Shown here piece after piece: positions 16,734 to 27,811 of a DNA stretch of 64,000 bases. Where the stretch lies: NCBI RefSeq assembly GCF_002300555.2, contig NZ_NTHN02000027.1, positions 1-64,000 on the forward strand, in the 5' to 3' direction. The notes beneath the pieces were generated by a model. It was not told the DNA's origin. It was given only the letters and a program-made list of their open reading frames with translations, and did no database searches. Made by a program: the position numbers and the translations under genes. Every line of letters starts with the position of its first letter. Position 1 is the first letter of the stretch. This DNA comes from Alloyangia mangrovi. GTDB lineage: Bacteria > Pseudomonadota > Alphaproteobacteria > Rhodobacterales > Rhodobacteraceae.

Positions 16734-16742
16734 ATCATACAA
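16734..16742. promoter_or_regulatory. Shared ATCATACAA operator core upstream of the sugar ABC operon
   Basis: This 9-mer is identical to the core of the kduI/GntR palindrome and lies in the divergent promoter region between the AraC gene and the ABC permease gene. It follows an A/T-rich GAATTC palindrome (16728-16733). Confidence 0.45.
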
Positions 16743-16892
16743 CTGTGGAGGGCCGCCTGTCACCCGCCAGCCCCGAGGAGAGGGCCAGCTGAGGTCACGG
16801 GACGGGCGAATTCCGCACAGTTCGGGAGGACACATGCATATTTCGCCGAAGTCGGCCGCCACTCCGGCGGGCCGCGGCACGGGAGGCCGACC

Positions 16893-17774
16893 ATGACGCG
16901 CAAGCGCATGCTGGGGCTTGGCTACCTGTCGCCCTACATCATCGGACTTCTGGTCTTCACGATGATCCCCTTCGGGGCGTCGCTCTATCTCAGCTTCACC
17001 GATTACAACCTCATGTCGGCGCCAAGATGGACGGGACTGGAGAATTACATCGATCTGTTCACCAAGGACCGGACGTTCCGCCGCTCGCTGACGGTGACGC
17101 TGATCTATGTATTCACCACGGTGCCGCTGAAGCTCGCCTTCGCGCTCTTCATCGCCTACATCCTCAATTACAAGCTGAAGTTCATCAACTTCTTCCGCAC
17201 CGCCTTCTACGTGCCCTCGATCCTTGGCGGGTCGATCGCCATCGCGGTGCTCTGGCGCTACATCTTTGCCTCCGAGGGGCTGGTGAACATGCTGCTCACC
17301 GGGCTCGGCTTCGAGGCGGTGAACTGGTTCGGTGATCCGCAGAACGCGCTTTTCACCATCACCCTGCTGCGCTGCTGGCAGTTCGGCTCGGCCATGGTGA
17401 TCTTCCTCGCAGCACTCCAGTCGATCGACAAGTCGCTCTACGAGGCGGCCGAAATCGACGGCGCGAGCAAGGCGCACTGCTTCATCTTCATCACCATCCC
17501 CCTCATCACTCCGGTGATTTTCTTCAACCTGATCATGCAGATGGTCCAGGCGTTCCAAGAGTTCAACGGCCCCTACATCATCACCCAGGGCGGCCCGCTG
17601 AAGTCCACCTACCTGCTGCCGATGTACATCTACGACGAGGCCTTCCGCCGCTTCGACATGGGCTATGCCTCGGCCATCGCCTGGGTGCTCTTCGTGATCA
17701 TCATGGTGCTCACCCTCGCGGCCTTCTGGTCCTCGAAGAAGTGGGTCTATTACGCCGGCGACAAGCGGAGCTGA
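16893..17774 (+). CDS. Sugar ABC transporter permease (CUT1, TogM/MalF-like)
   Basis: A 293-residue inner-membrane permease with about six hydrophobic helices, beginning with YLSPYIIGLLVFTMIPFGASLYLSF. The coupling-helix EAA motif is present as YEAAEIDGASKAHCFIFITIPLITP near residue 190. GGGAGGCCGACC precedes ATG 16893. It is the first gene of a six-gene operon (two permeases, ATPase, binding protein, GH28, GH105). CUT1 family membership is clear; oligogalacturonide as substrate is inferred from the two pectin glycosidases in the same operon, as for TogMNAB. Confidence 0.88.
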   Translation: MTRKRMLGLGYLSPYIIGLLVFTMIPFGASLYLSFTDYNLMSAPRWTGLENYIDLFTKDRTFRRSLTVTLIYVFTTVPLKLAFALFIAYILNYKLKFINFFRTAFYVPSILGGSIAIAVLWRYIFASEGLVNMLLTGLGFEAVNWFGDPQNALFTITLLRCWQFGSAMVIFLAALQSIDKSLYEAAEIDGASKAHCFIFITIPLITPVIFFNLIMQMVQAFQEFNGPYIITQGGPLKSTYLLPMYIYDEAFRRFDMGYASAIAWVLFVIIMVLTLAAFWSSKKWVYYAGDKRS

Positions 17775-17776
17775 AC

Positions 17777-18700
17777 ATGACCGATATCTCACACGCTTCA
17801 GATGTCCTGAGTTCCGGCGCCGATGGCCTCGCCGAGGCCCGCGCCGCCAACGCCCGGCAGATCCGCAATGCCAAGATCTCGGCCGCGGTGCGCTACATCA
17901 TCCTCTTCGGTGTCGGGCTGCTGATGCTCTACCCGCTGATCTGGCTGGTGGGCGCGTCCTTCAAGACCAACGCCGAGATCTTCGCCAACCCCGGCTTCAT
18001 TCCTCAGGAACCCACCACCGAGGGCTACGTGAAGGGCTGGGAGACCTCGACCCCCTACACCTTCGGGCGGTTCTTCCTGAACTCCTTCCTGATCATCATC
18101 CCCAAGGTGATCGGCACGGCGATCAGCTGCACCATGGTGGCCTATGGCTTCGCCCGCTTCGACTTCCCGCTGAAGAAGCTGCTGTTCGGCTCGGTCATCG
18201 CCATCCTGCTGCTGCCCAACGTCGTGACACGCATCCCGCAGTACCTGCTGTTCCGCGACCTCGGCTGGCTCGACAGCTTCCTGCCGCTCTGGGTGCCCTC
18301 CGCCTTTGCCGGCGACGCCTTCTTCGTCTTCATGCTGGTGCAGTTCCTGCGTGCCATCCCCGGCGACATGGAAGAGGCGGCGCGGGTCGACGGCGCGAAC
18401 AGCTGGCAGACGCTGGTGTTCATCGTGGTGCCGATGCTGGCCCCGGCGCTGATCTCGGTGTGCCTTTTCCAGTTCATGTGGACGATGAACGACTTCCTCG
18501 GCCCGCTCATCTACATCAGCTCGGTCGACAAGTACCCGGTCAGCCTGGCGCTGAAACTCTCGATCGACACGACCGAGGCGTTCGAATGGAACCGCATCCT
18601 CGCGATGTCCGTGCTCACCATCACGCCCGCGCTCATCGTGTTCTTCATGGCTCAGAAATACTTCATCGAAGGCCTCTCCGCCGGTGGGGTGAAAGGATAA
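17777..18700 (+). CDS. Sugar ABC transporter permease (CUT1, TogN/MalG-like)
   Basis: A 307-residue permease whose ATG 17777 lies 2 bp after the first permease stop. After a ~35-residue cytoplasmic tail come six hydrophobic segments, beginning YIILFGVGLLMLYPLIWLVGASF, and the EAA loop MEEAARVDGANSWQTLVFIVVPMLAPAL near residue 203. It pairs with the upstream permease to make the membrane pore. A frame beginning at 17741 overlaps the upstream gene and is not the true start. Confidence 0.88.
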   Translation: MTDISHASDVLSSGADGLAEARAANARQIRNAKISAAVRYIILFGVGLLMLYPLIWLVGASFKTNAEIFANPGFIPQEPTTEGYVKGWETSTPYTFGRFFLNSFLIIIPKVIGTAISCTMVAYGFARFDFPLKKLLFGSVIAILLLPNVVTRIPQYLLFRDLGWLDSFLPLWVPSAFAGDAFFVFMLVQFLRAIPGDMEEAARVDGANSWQTLVFIVVPMLAPALISVCLFQFMWTMNDFLGPLIYISSVDKYPVSLALKLSIDTTEAFEWNRILAMSVLTITPALIVFFMAQKYFIEGLSAGGVKG

Positions 18701-18704
18701 TCCA

Positions 18705-19811
18705 ATGGCACGTCTGCAACTCAGCAAGCTCGAAAAGGTCTATGGCGGCGGCTTCAAGGCGGTGCACGGGATCGACCTCGACGTCGAGGAAGGCGAGTTC
18801 ATGGTGCTGGTCGGCCCCTCGGGCTGCGCCAAATCCACCACGCTGCGGATGATCGCCGGGCTCGAAGAGGTCACTTCCGGCGAGATCCGCATCGGCGACC
18901 GCATCGTCAACGCCCTGCCCCCGGGCAAGCGCCGCATCGCCATGGTGTTCCAGAACTACGCGCTCTACCCGCACATGAAGGTGCGCTCCAACCTCGCCTT
19001 TGGCCTGCGCCTCGCGCATGTGCCGAAGGCCGAGCGCGAGGCCGCCGTGCAGGAGGTCGCCCGCATCCTCGAGATCGAGCCCCTGCTCGACCGGCTGCCG
19101 AAGCAGCTGTCGGGTGGTCAGGCGCAGCGCGTGGCCTTGGGCCGGGCGCTGATCAAGAAGCCCGAGGTGTTCCTCTTCGACGAGCCGCTCTCGAACCTCG
19201 ACGCCAAGCTGCGCGCCTCGATGCGGGTGCGGATCACCGACCTGCACAAGCGCCTGAAGGCCGAGGGCCGCCCCTCGACCGTGGTCTACGTCACCCACGA
19301 CCAGACCGAGGCGATGACCATGGGCGACCGCATCTGCGTTATGAAGGACGGCCACATCATGCAGGTCGCCACTCCCAAGGAGCTGTACGACCGCCCCGCA
19401 AACCTCTTCGTCGCGGGTTTCATCGGCTCGCCCGAGATGAACGTGATCGACGGCCAGATCGAGGGCACCGACTTCCGTCTCGGCGGGCAGGTGATCGCGC
19501 TCGACGAGGCCGTGCTGAACCGCATGCACAGCAAGCCGCAGGAGGCCGCGCTCGGCATCCGCCCGCAGCACATGAAGCTCTCGGCGGGCAACGGGCTGAC
19601 GGCCCGGCTGCGCTCGGCCGAGTTCATGGGCCACGAGGTCTACCTGCACGCCATGCTTGAGGGCAAGGAGATCACCACCGTCGCCGGCGCCGCGGAATAT
19701 GACGCGCTCGACCGCTCGGACGAGCGCATCCGCCTGACGCCCGATCTTGGCCACGCACATATCTTCGACCGCCAGAGCGGCCGGAACGTATCCCTGCCCC
19801 TCGCGGGCTGA
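18705..19811 (+). CDS. Sugar ABC transporter ATP-binding protein (UgpC/MalK-like, TogA-like)
   Basis: A 368-residue ATPase, 4 bp after the second permease. The Walker A is GPSGCAKST near residue 37, with Ala where the consensus has Gly. The signature LSGGQAQRV (~133), Walker B VFLFDEPLSNLD (~154) and switch His in THDQTEAMT (~196) are all present. Residues ~235-368 form the MalK-type OB-fold regulatory domain (LGIRPQHMKLSAGNG). It powers the CUT1 importer. MalK-type ATPases are often shared among several sugar systems, so it may serve other permeases too. Confidence 0.9.
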   Translation: MARLQLSKLEKVYGGGFKAVHGIDLDVEEGEFMVLVGPSGCAKSTTLRMIAGLEEVTSGEIRIGDRIVNALPPGKRRIAMVFQNYALYPHMKVRSNLAFGLRLAHVPKAEREAAVQEVARILEIEPLLDRLPKQLSGGQAQRVALGRALIKKPEVFLFDEPLSNLDAKLRASMRVRITDLHKRLKAEGRPSTVVYVTHDQTEAMTMGDRICVMKDGHIMQVATPKELYDRPANLFVAGFIGSPEMNVIDGQIEGTDFRLGGQVIALDEAVLNRMHSKPQEAALGIRPQHMKLSAGNGLTARLRSAEFMGHEVYLHAMLEGKEITTVAGAAEYDALDRSDERIRLTPDLGHAHIFDRQSGRNVSLPLAG

Positions 19812-19838
19812 ACCGAAACCTAGGAGGAGGTTTTCACA

Positions 19839-21104
19839 ATGAAGTCGACGATCAAGAAGGCGCTGCTCGCCAGCGCGCTGGTGCCCTGCGCCCTGTCTTC
19901 CGCAAACGCGGCCGATTTGCGGATGAGCTGGTGGGGCGGCGACTCGCGACACATCGCCACGCAGGAGGCGCTGAAGGTCTGTGGCGAGAAATACGGCCAC
20001 ACCATCGCCCCCGAGTTCACCGGCTTCGCCGGTTACCTCGAGAAGCTCACCACCCAGATGGCGGGCGGCACCGAGGCCGACCTCATGCAGGTGAACTGGC
20101 CCTGGCTGCCGCTCTTCTCGCGCGATGGCACCGGCTTTGCCGACCTGCAGGAGCTGGGCGCGGTGGACCTGTCGCAATACCCGCAGACCGACCTCGATGG
20201 CGTCACCGTCAAGGACCACGTTCAGGGCATCCCCGTTTCGACCACCGGCCGCGTCTTCTTCTTCAACACCACCACGCTTGAAGAGGCCGGCCTGAGCGCG
20301 CCAACCACCTGGGAAGAATTCTTCGGCGCCGCCGAGGCGCTGCGCGACAAGGAAGGCGACGACTACCGCCTGTTCAACGCCGTGTCGGAAAGCGCCCAGC
20401 TGCTGGTCTCGCTCGCCGTCACCCAGAAGACCGGCAAGGACATGGTCGACCCGGCCACCAACCGCGTCGCATGGACCCCGGAAGAGCTGACCGCGGGCAT
20501 CGAGTTCTACCAGCGCATGGTCGACACCGGTGCCATCCAGTCGCGCCAGGACGAGGCCGCCGAGGGCAACGTGAAGCTCTACGAAAAGACCGCCTGGGCC
20601 GAGGGCAAAATCGCCGGCTCCTACGAGTGGGACAGCACCTACTTCAAGTTCTCCGACCCGCTGCAGGACGGAGAAGTGCTGACCGCCGTGCCGATGGTAA
20701 CATTCGAGGACGCGGTGACCGAGGGCGTCTACCGAAAGCCCTCGATGCTCTTTGCCATCTCGAAGCACTCGAAGAACCCCGAAGCGGCGGCCGAGATCCT
20801 CAACTGCCTGGTCAACGAACCCGAGGGCATCGACGCGCTTGGCGACACCCGCGGCCTGCCGGCCTCGAAGGTTGCGCTGGAGCGGCTGCAGGCCGCTGGC
20901 CAGATCAAGCCCGAGCTGCTCAAGGCGCATGAGATCATGATGGCCTCCGAGGGCCCCGCCGTCTCGCCGTTTAACGAGCACCCCGAGCTGCGCGCCACCT
21001 TCGTCGATACACTCGAGGAGTTCGCCTATGACCAGGTCAGCGCCGAGGAAGCCGCCGAGTACATCATCGAAGGCGCCAACGACGTGCTGAGCCAGTTCGA
21101 CTGA
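19839..21104 (+). CDS. Extracellular solute-binding protein of the sugar ABC system (TogB-like)
   Basis: A 421-residue periplasmic binding protein with signal peptide MKSTIKKALLASALVPCALSSANAA and a mature start DLRMSWWGGDSRH, typical of SBP family 1 for oligosaccharides. Aromatic residues (MSWWGGD, WPWLPLF, SYEWDSTYF) fit sugar stacking. AGGAGGAGGTTTTCACA gives a very strong ribosome-binding site. It lies between the ATPase and GH28 genes and is followed by two hairpins, which would leave extra binding-protein mRNA. Oligogalacturonide binding is inferred from the operon. Confidence 0.88.
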   Translation: MKSTIKKALLASALVPCALSSANAADLRMSWWGGDSRHIATQEALKVCGEKYGHTIAPEFTGFAGYLEKLTTQMAGGTEADLMQVNWPWLPLFSRDGTGFADLQELGAVDLSQYPQTDLDGVTVKDHVQGIPVSTTGRVFFFNTTTLEEAGLSAPTTWEEFFGAAEALRDKEGDDYRLFNAVSESAQLLVSLAVTQKTGKDMVDPATNRVAWTPEELTAGIEFYQRMVDTGAIQSRQDEAAEGNVKLYEKTAWAEGKIAGSYEWDSTYFKFSDPLQDGEVLTAVPMVTFEDAVTEGVYRKPSMLFAISKHSKNPEAAAEILNCLVNEPEGIDALGDTRGLPASKVALERLQAAGQIKPELLKAHEIMMASEGPAVSPFNEHPELRATFVDTLEEFAYDQVSAEEAAEYIIEGANDVLSQFD

Positions 21105-21160
21105 CCTGAGACCTCCCTCAGGTCTTCCAAGGGGGCGGCCCCACCGCTCGGGGCCGCCCC
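21104..21160 (+). terminator. Two stem-loops between the binding protein and GH28 genes
   Basis: ACCTGAG/CTCAGGT (21104-21110, 21117-21123) starts at the last base of the stop codon. A perfect 11 bp stem GGGGCGGCCCC/GGGGCCGCCCC (21132-21142, 21150-21160) follows. There is no T tract, so this is more likely an mRNA-stabilising or attenuating structure than a full terminator. Confidence 0.5.
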
Positions 21161-21188
21161 GCTCCCCACCCAGACGAAAGTCCGTTCC

Positions 21189-22745
21189 ATGACCCTCCGT
21201 TGCGCCGCGGTGACCCCGCGCATGGCCGTGCTGTGCCTCGCACCGCCGCCCGCCCGCTTCACGCTCGCGCCGGCCCGCCCCTGGCGCCTGAGCCGCGCTG
21301 GCGTGACCGTGGCCGAAGGCGCGGCCTCTCGTGTGGTGCTGCCGCTCGGCCCACTTGAGCCGGACACCGAGTACCGCTTTGACTGCGGCGGCGAGGCGCT
21401 CGGCTTCACCACCGCCCCCTGCCCCGGCGCGCTGGACGTCACCGATTTCGGCGCCCGCCCCGGTCTGCCCGACACGCCCCTTGCTGCCGCCGGCAATGCC
21501 GCCGCCTTTGCCCAGGCCATCGCCAGGCTGCCAAAGGGCGGCACGCTGATCGTCCCACCGGGCCATTGGATCTGCGCCCCGGTCGAGCTGCGTTCGGACA
21601 TGATCCTGCATCTCTCGGAAGGTGCCACCCTCGCCGCCCCCTCCGACCGCAGCGGCTGGCCGATCCTGCCCGCGCGCAACCCCGATGGCACGATGCTCGG
21701 CTCGTGGGAGGGTCTGCCGGAGCCCTGCTTCCGCGCCCCGCTGCACGCCATCCGCACCGAACGGCTCACCATCGAGGGCCTCGGCACGCTCGACGGCGGC
21801 GGCGACCGCGGCGACTGGTGGACCTGGGCGAAGGAACGCCGCGATGGCGCCCGCCGCCCGCGCGGGCTGCACCTCATCGACGCCGAGGCCACCCGGCTCA
21901 TCGGTTTCACCATCCGCAATGCCCCGAGCTGGACCATCCACCCGCAGGGCTGCCGCGATCTCTTTGCCGTGGGCCTCAGCATTCAGGCGCCGCATGACAG
22001 CCCCAACACCGACGGCTTCGATCCCGACATGTGCGAGGATGTGATCATCCTCGGCACCCATTTCTCTGTCGGCGACGACTGCATCGCGATCAAGGCCGGC
22101 AAGCGCGGCGACAAGGGCGAGGAAGACCACCTGCGCCCCACCCGCCGCGTCACCGTCCAGCACTGCCTGATGGAGCGCGGCCACGGCGGCTGTGTCATCG
22201 GCTCGGAAATGTCGGGCAGCGTCACCGACGTGACCGTCTCCGATTGCGAGATGGTCGGCACCGACCGCGGGTTGCGGCTGAAGACCCGGCGCGGCCGCGG
22301 CGGCGAGATCGCCCGCATCGCCATGCGCAACGTCACCATGGACGGGGTGCTCACCGCCTTCTCGGCCAACGCCCATTACTACTGCGACCACGACGGCCAC
22401 GCGGGCTGGGTGCAGTCCCGCGAGCCCGCCGCGATCAGCCACCTGACGCCGCACATCGGCGAGATCATCGCCGAGGATGTAGAGGTCCGGGGCCTTGCCC
22501 ATGCGCTCGGCGCCTTCCTCGGCCTGCCCGAGGCCCCGATCGGTCCGATCCGGCTCTCGAAGGTCACGCTGGTCTCTCATGACCCCGCCGCCCGCCCCGA
22601 GCCACCGCTCATGGCCGACGGCGTGCGCGCCCTGCGCCACGCAGGCGTGCTCGCCGAACACGCCGTGGTCGTCGGAGAGATCTCTGCCGACACCGCCCCG
22701 CTCAGCACCGATGACTTCCTCAACCGGAGCCCCGCCCAGCCATGA
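21189..22745 (+). CDS. Glycoside hydrolase family 28 protein (exo-polygalacturonase type), probably intracellular
   Basis: A 518-residue protein. Residues ~1-75 look like a fibronectin-III-type domain (LEPDTEYRFDCGGEALGFTTA), as in PehX-type exo-polygalacturonosidases. The right-handed beta-helix follows with the GH28 motifs NTDGFDPDMCED (residue ~273), GDDCIAIKAG (~295), GHGGCVIGSE (~331) and RLKTRRGRGG (~362), carrying the three catalytic Asp, the His and the Arg/Lys pair. No signal peptide is evident, so it would act on imported oligogalacturonides and release galacturonate. It overlaps the next gene by ATGA. Confidence 0.9.
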   Translation: MTLRCAAVTPRMAVLCLAPPPARFTLAPARPWRLSRAGVTVAEGAASRVVLPLGPLEPDTEYRFDCGGEALGFTTAPCPGALDVTDFGARPGLPDTPLAAAGNAAAFAQAIARLPKGGTLIVPPGHWICAPVELRSDMILHLSEGATLAAPSDRSGWPILPARNPDGTMLGSWEGLPEPCFRAPLHAIRTERLTIEGLGTLDGGGDRGDWWTWAKERRDGARRPRGLHLIDAEATRLIGFTIRNAPSWTIHPQGCRDLFAVGLSIQAPHDSPNTDGFDPDMCEDVIILGTHFSVGDDCIAIKAGKRGDKGEEDHLRPTRRVTVQHCLMERGHGGCVIGSEMSGSVTDVTVSDCEMVGTDRGLRLKTRRGRGGEIARIAMRNVTMDGVLTAFSANAHYYCDHDGHAGWVQSREPAAISHLTPHIGEIIAEDVEVRGLAHALGAFLGLPEAPIGPIRLSKVTLVSHDPAARPEPPLMADGVRALRHAGVLAEHAVVVGEISADTAPLSTDDFLNRSPAQP

Positions 22746-23821
22746 CCCTTCCCGATGTTCTGGATTATTTCGATGCCTTTGCGGCCCGCTACAGCCACTA
22801 CAAGGACGGCAGCTGGTGCTACGAGGACGGCTGCGTCTACCGCGGCCTTGCCCTTCTGCACGAGGCCACCGGCGAGGCGCGCTGGTGGGATCACCTAAAG
22901 CGTCTGACCGACGCGCAAATCGCCCCCGACGGCAGGCTCGCAGGTTACCGGATCGACGAGTTCAACATCGACCATATCCTCGCCGGGCGTTGCCTCTTCC
23001 ACCTCGCGGATGAGACGGGAGATCCGCGCTACATGGCCGCCGCCGGGCTCCTCGCCGAGCAGCTCTCGGACCACCCGCGGACGGCGGCGGGCAACTACTG
23101 GCACAAGCAACGCTACCCCCAGCAGGTCTGGCTCGACGGGCTCTACATGGGCCTGCCCTTCCAGATCGAATACGGGCTGCGCAGCAAGCAGCCGGCGCTG
23201 GTCGAGGACGCGCTGGCGCAGCTTTCGCGCGCGCTCGAGTTGACCCGTGGCCCGGCGGGGCTCTACGTGCATGGCTACGACGCGGCCAAGGCACAGGGCT
23301 GGGCAGACCCCGAGACCGGCCAGTCGGCTGCCGTCTGGGCGCGGGCGGTGGGCTGGCTGGCCATGGCGCTGGTCGACATCTGCGCGCTGGTCCCCGACCG
23401 CGCGCCGAAGCGCCAGACCCTCGAGCTGCTCAATGCCGTGGTGCGCCAGCAGGCGGCGTCGGGCCTCTGGCCGCAAGTGCTCGACGCGCAGGAACTGCCG
23501 GGCAACTACGAGGAAAGCTCGGCCTCGGCCATGTTCGCCTACGCGCTGATGCGCGGCACCGAGCTGGGGCTCGGCGAGTGGTTCGACGCCGGGCAACGCG
23601 CCTATGACGCGCTGGTCGAGACCCGGCTGGAGACCAAGGGCGGCGTGACCCGCCTCACCCGAATTTGCCACGTGGCGGGCCTCGGCGGCTTCGACGGCAA
23701 GATGCGCGACGGCTCGCGCGAGTATTACCTCAGCGAGGACATCGTCGAAGATGACGCCAAGGGGGTCGGCCCGCTGATGATGGCGGCGGCGCAAAGGCTC
23801 ACCGCCCGCACCCCCGCCTAA
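22742..23821 (+). CDS. Glycoside hydrolase family 105 protein (unsaturated uronyl hydrolase)
   Basis: A 359-residue (alpha/alpha)6-barrel protein related to YteR/RhiN. WCYEDGCVYRGLALLHEATG near residue 21, VWLDGLYMGLPFQIEYG near 130 and WARAVGWLAMALVDI near 200 are family landmarks; the Asp in WLDGLY corresponds to the catalytic acid. It hydrates and removes the 4,5-unsaturated uronic acid from the non-reducing end of lyase-made oligogalacturonides or rhamnogalacturonan pieces. No signal peptide is present, so it acts in the cytoplasm beside GH28. Its ATG overlaps the GH28 stop. The released unsaturated uronate would feed KdgF. Confidence 0.88.
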   Translation: MTLPDVLDYFDAFAARYSHYKDGSWCYEDGCVYRGLALLHEATGEARWWDHLKRLTDAQIAPDGRLAGYRIDEFNIDHILAGRCLFHLADETGDPRYMAAAGLLAEQLSDHPRTAAGNYWHKQRYPQQVWLDGLYMGLPFQIEYGLRSKQPALVEDALAQLSRALELTRGPAGLYVHGYDAAKAQGWADPETGQSAAVWARAVGWLAMALVDICALVPDRAPKRQTLELLNAVVRQQAASGLWPQVLDAQELPGNYEESSASAMFAYALMRGTELGLGEWFDAGQRAYDALVETRLETKGGVTRLTRICHVAGLGGFDGKMRDGSREYYLSEDIVEDDAKGVGPLMMAAAQRLTARTPA

Positions 23822-23873
23822 CGGTCGGAATTTCGGAAGCGCGCGCCGGCTCAGCCGGTGTGCCGCGCCGATG

Positions 23874-23896
23874 GCCGCGGGGCTCGCCCCCGCGGC
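23874..23896. terminator. Hairpin between convergent GH105 and galactarolactone isomerase genes
   Basis: GCCGCGGGG (23874-23882) pairs with CCCCGCGGC (23888-23896). It lies midway between the two gene ends and could stop transcription from both sides; no T tract is seen. Confidence 0.4.
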
Positions 23897-23910
23897 GCCA
23901 GGCTGTCTCG

Positions 23911-24774
23911 CTATCCCAGATGCGGAAAACCATAGAGCTGCTGCGGGGTCTCCACCAACACCAGCCGTTGCGCCGCCGTGTCCGGCAGCCAGCTCATGGC
24001 GAGGTCCAGCAAATGCGCGTCGTCGGGATAGTCCTCGGTGCGGCTGGCGGCATTGTGCGGCCAGTTGGTCCCCCAGACGATGCGCTCGGGCGCATGGGCG
24101 CAGATCTCGCGGCTGAGCGCGGCGATGTCGGGATAGTCGGGGCCCGAGGTGGTGGTCGCCTCGTAGCAGCCAGCGAGCTTGAACCAGCAATTGCCGGTGT
24201 CGATGAGGCGCTTGATGGTGGCGACATGCTCGGGGGTGATGCCGCCGAAGATCTTGCCGTGGTGGTCGAGCACCCATCTGGATTTCAGCTTGGCGAGGCG
24301 CGGCTCCAGCTCCGGCAGCGCGGTGCCGTCGAACTGCACCGCCATCATCCAGCCCGCCTGCGCCGCGCGCGCGTCGACCTCCTCGAGCCGATCGAGCCCC
24401 ACCGCCCCACCGGGCAGGTCCATGATGCGTGCGCCCACGATACCGCCTTCGGCAAGCCGCGCCATCTCGGCATCCGAGGTCTCGCCGGTGATCACCGCCA
24501 CGCCGCGCGCGCAGTCGCCCATCTCGGCGACGCAGGCGAGCAGGCTGGAATTGTCCATGTGGTGGCCGTTGCCCTGGGTGATCACCACCCGGTCGATGCC
24601 GAGCCATCCCATCGTCTTGCGGTACATCTCGGGCGTGGGCAGGGGCTCGGCGGGCACGCCCTTGCCGTCCTCGCGCCAGCTGTAGCCCGGCAGGTACATG
24701 TGCATCTGCGTGTCGCAGGTGCCTGCGGGCATCCGGGTCTTCGGCTTCGCGCCGGTGAGCTTTCGGTCGATCAT
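23911..24774 (-). CDS. gli: Amidohydrolase family protein, probable D-galactarolactone isomerase
   Basis: A 287-residue amidohydrolase_2 TIM barrel starting at ATG 24774 behind GAGGAGGTTTCC. CDTQMHMYLPGYSW near residue 20 supplies the first metal/active-site histidines, then GIDRVVITQGNGHHMDN, WVLDHHGKIFGG near 170 and WGTNWPHN near 235. These match my recollection of Agrobacterium GLI, which interconverts the 1,4- and 1,5-lactones of galactarate made by uronate dehydrogenase. It is the last gene of an operon with Gci, KdgD and Udh, which strongly supports this role over a generic 2-pyrone-4,6-dicarboxylate lactonase. Confidence 0.82.
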   Translation of the reverse strand: MIDRKLTGAKPKTRMPAGTCDTQMHMYLPGYSWREDGKGVPAEPLPTPEMYRKTMGWLGIDRVVITQGNGHHMDNSSLLACVAEMGDCARGVAVITGETSDAEMARLAEGGIVGARIMDLPGGAVGLDRLEEVDARAAQAGWMMAVQFDGTALPELEPRLAKLKSRWVLDHHGKIFGGITPEHVATIKRLIDTGNCWFKLAGCYEATTTSGPDYPDIAALSREICAHAPERIVWGTNWPHNAASRTEDYPDDAHLLDLAMSWLPDTAAQRLVLVETPQQLYGFPHLG

Positions 24775-24893
24775 GGAAACCTCCTCATATTGTGCGCCTA
24801 CGCTGATGCGCTGATCCACCCGGGGCGAAGGACGATGCCCGCCGGGCGAGCGCCTTCCCGTCCTGGCGGGCTGGCGCTCCCCGGGGCCTCGCT

Positions 24894-27806
<2,913 letters not shown>

Positions 27807-27811
27807 GTCTC

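Noticed and set aside
18663-22661. A 1,332-codon open frame on the minus strand
   Set aside because: It lies antisense to the ABC ATPase, binding protein and GH28 genes, which have clear motifs. Its composition (His, Gly, Val, Arg-rich) is the mirror of high third-position GC, and it has no recognisable domain.
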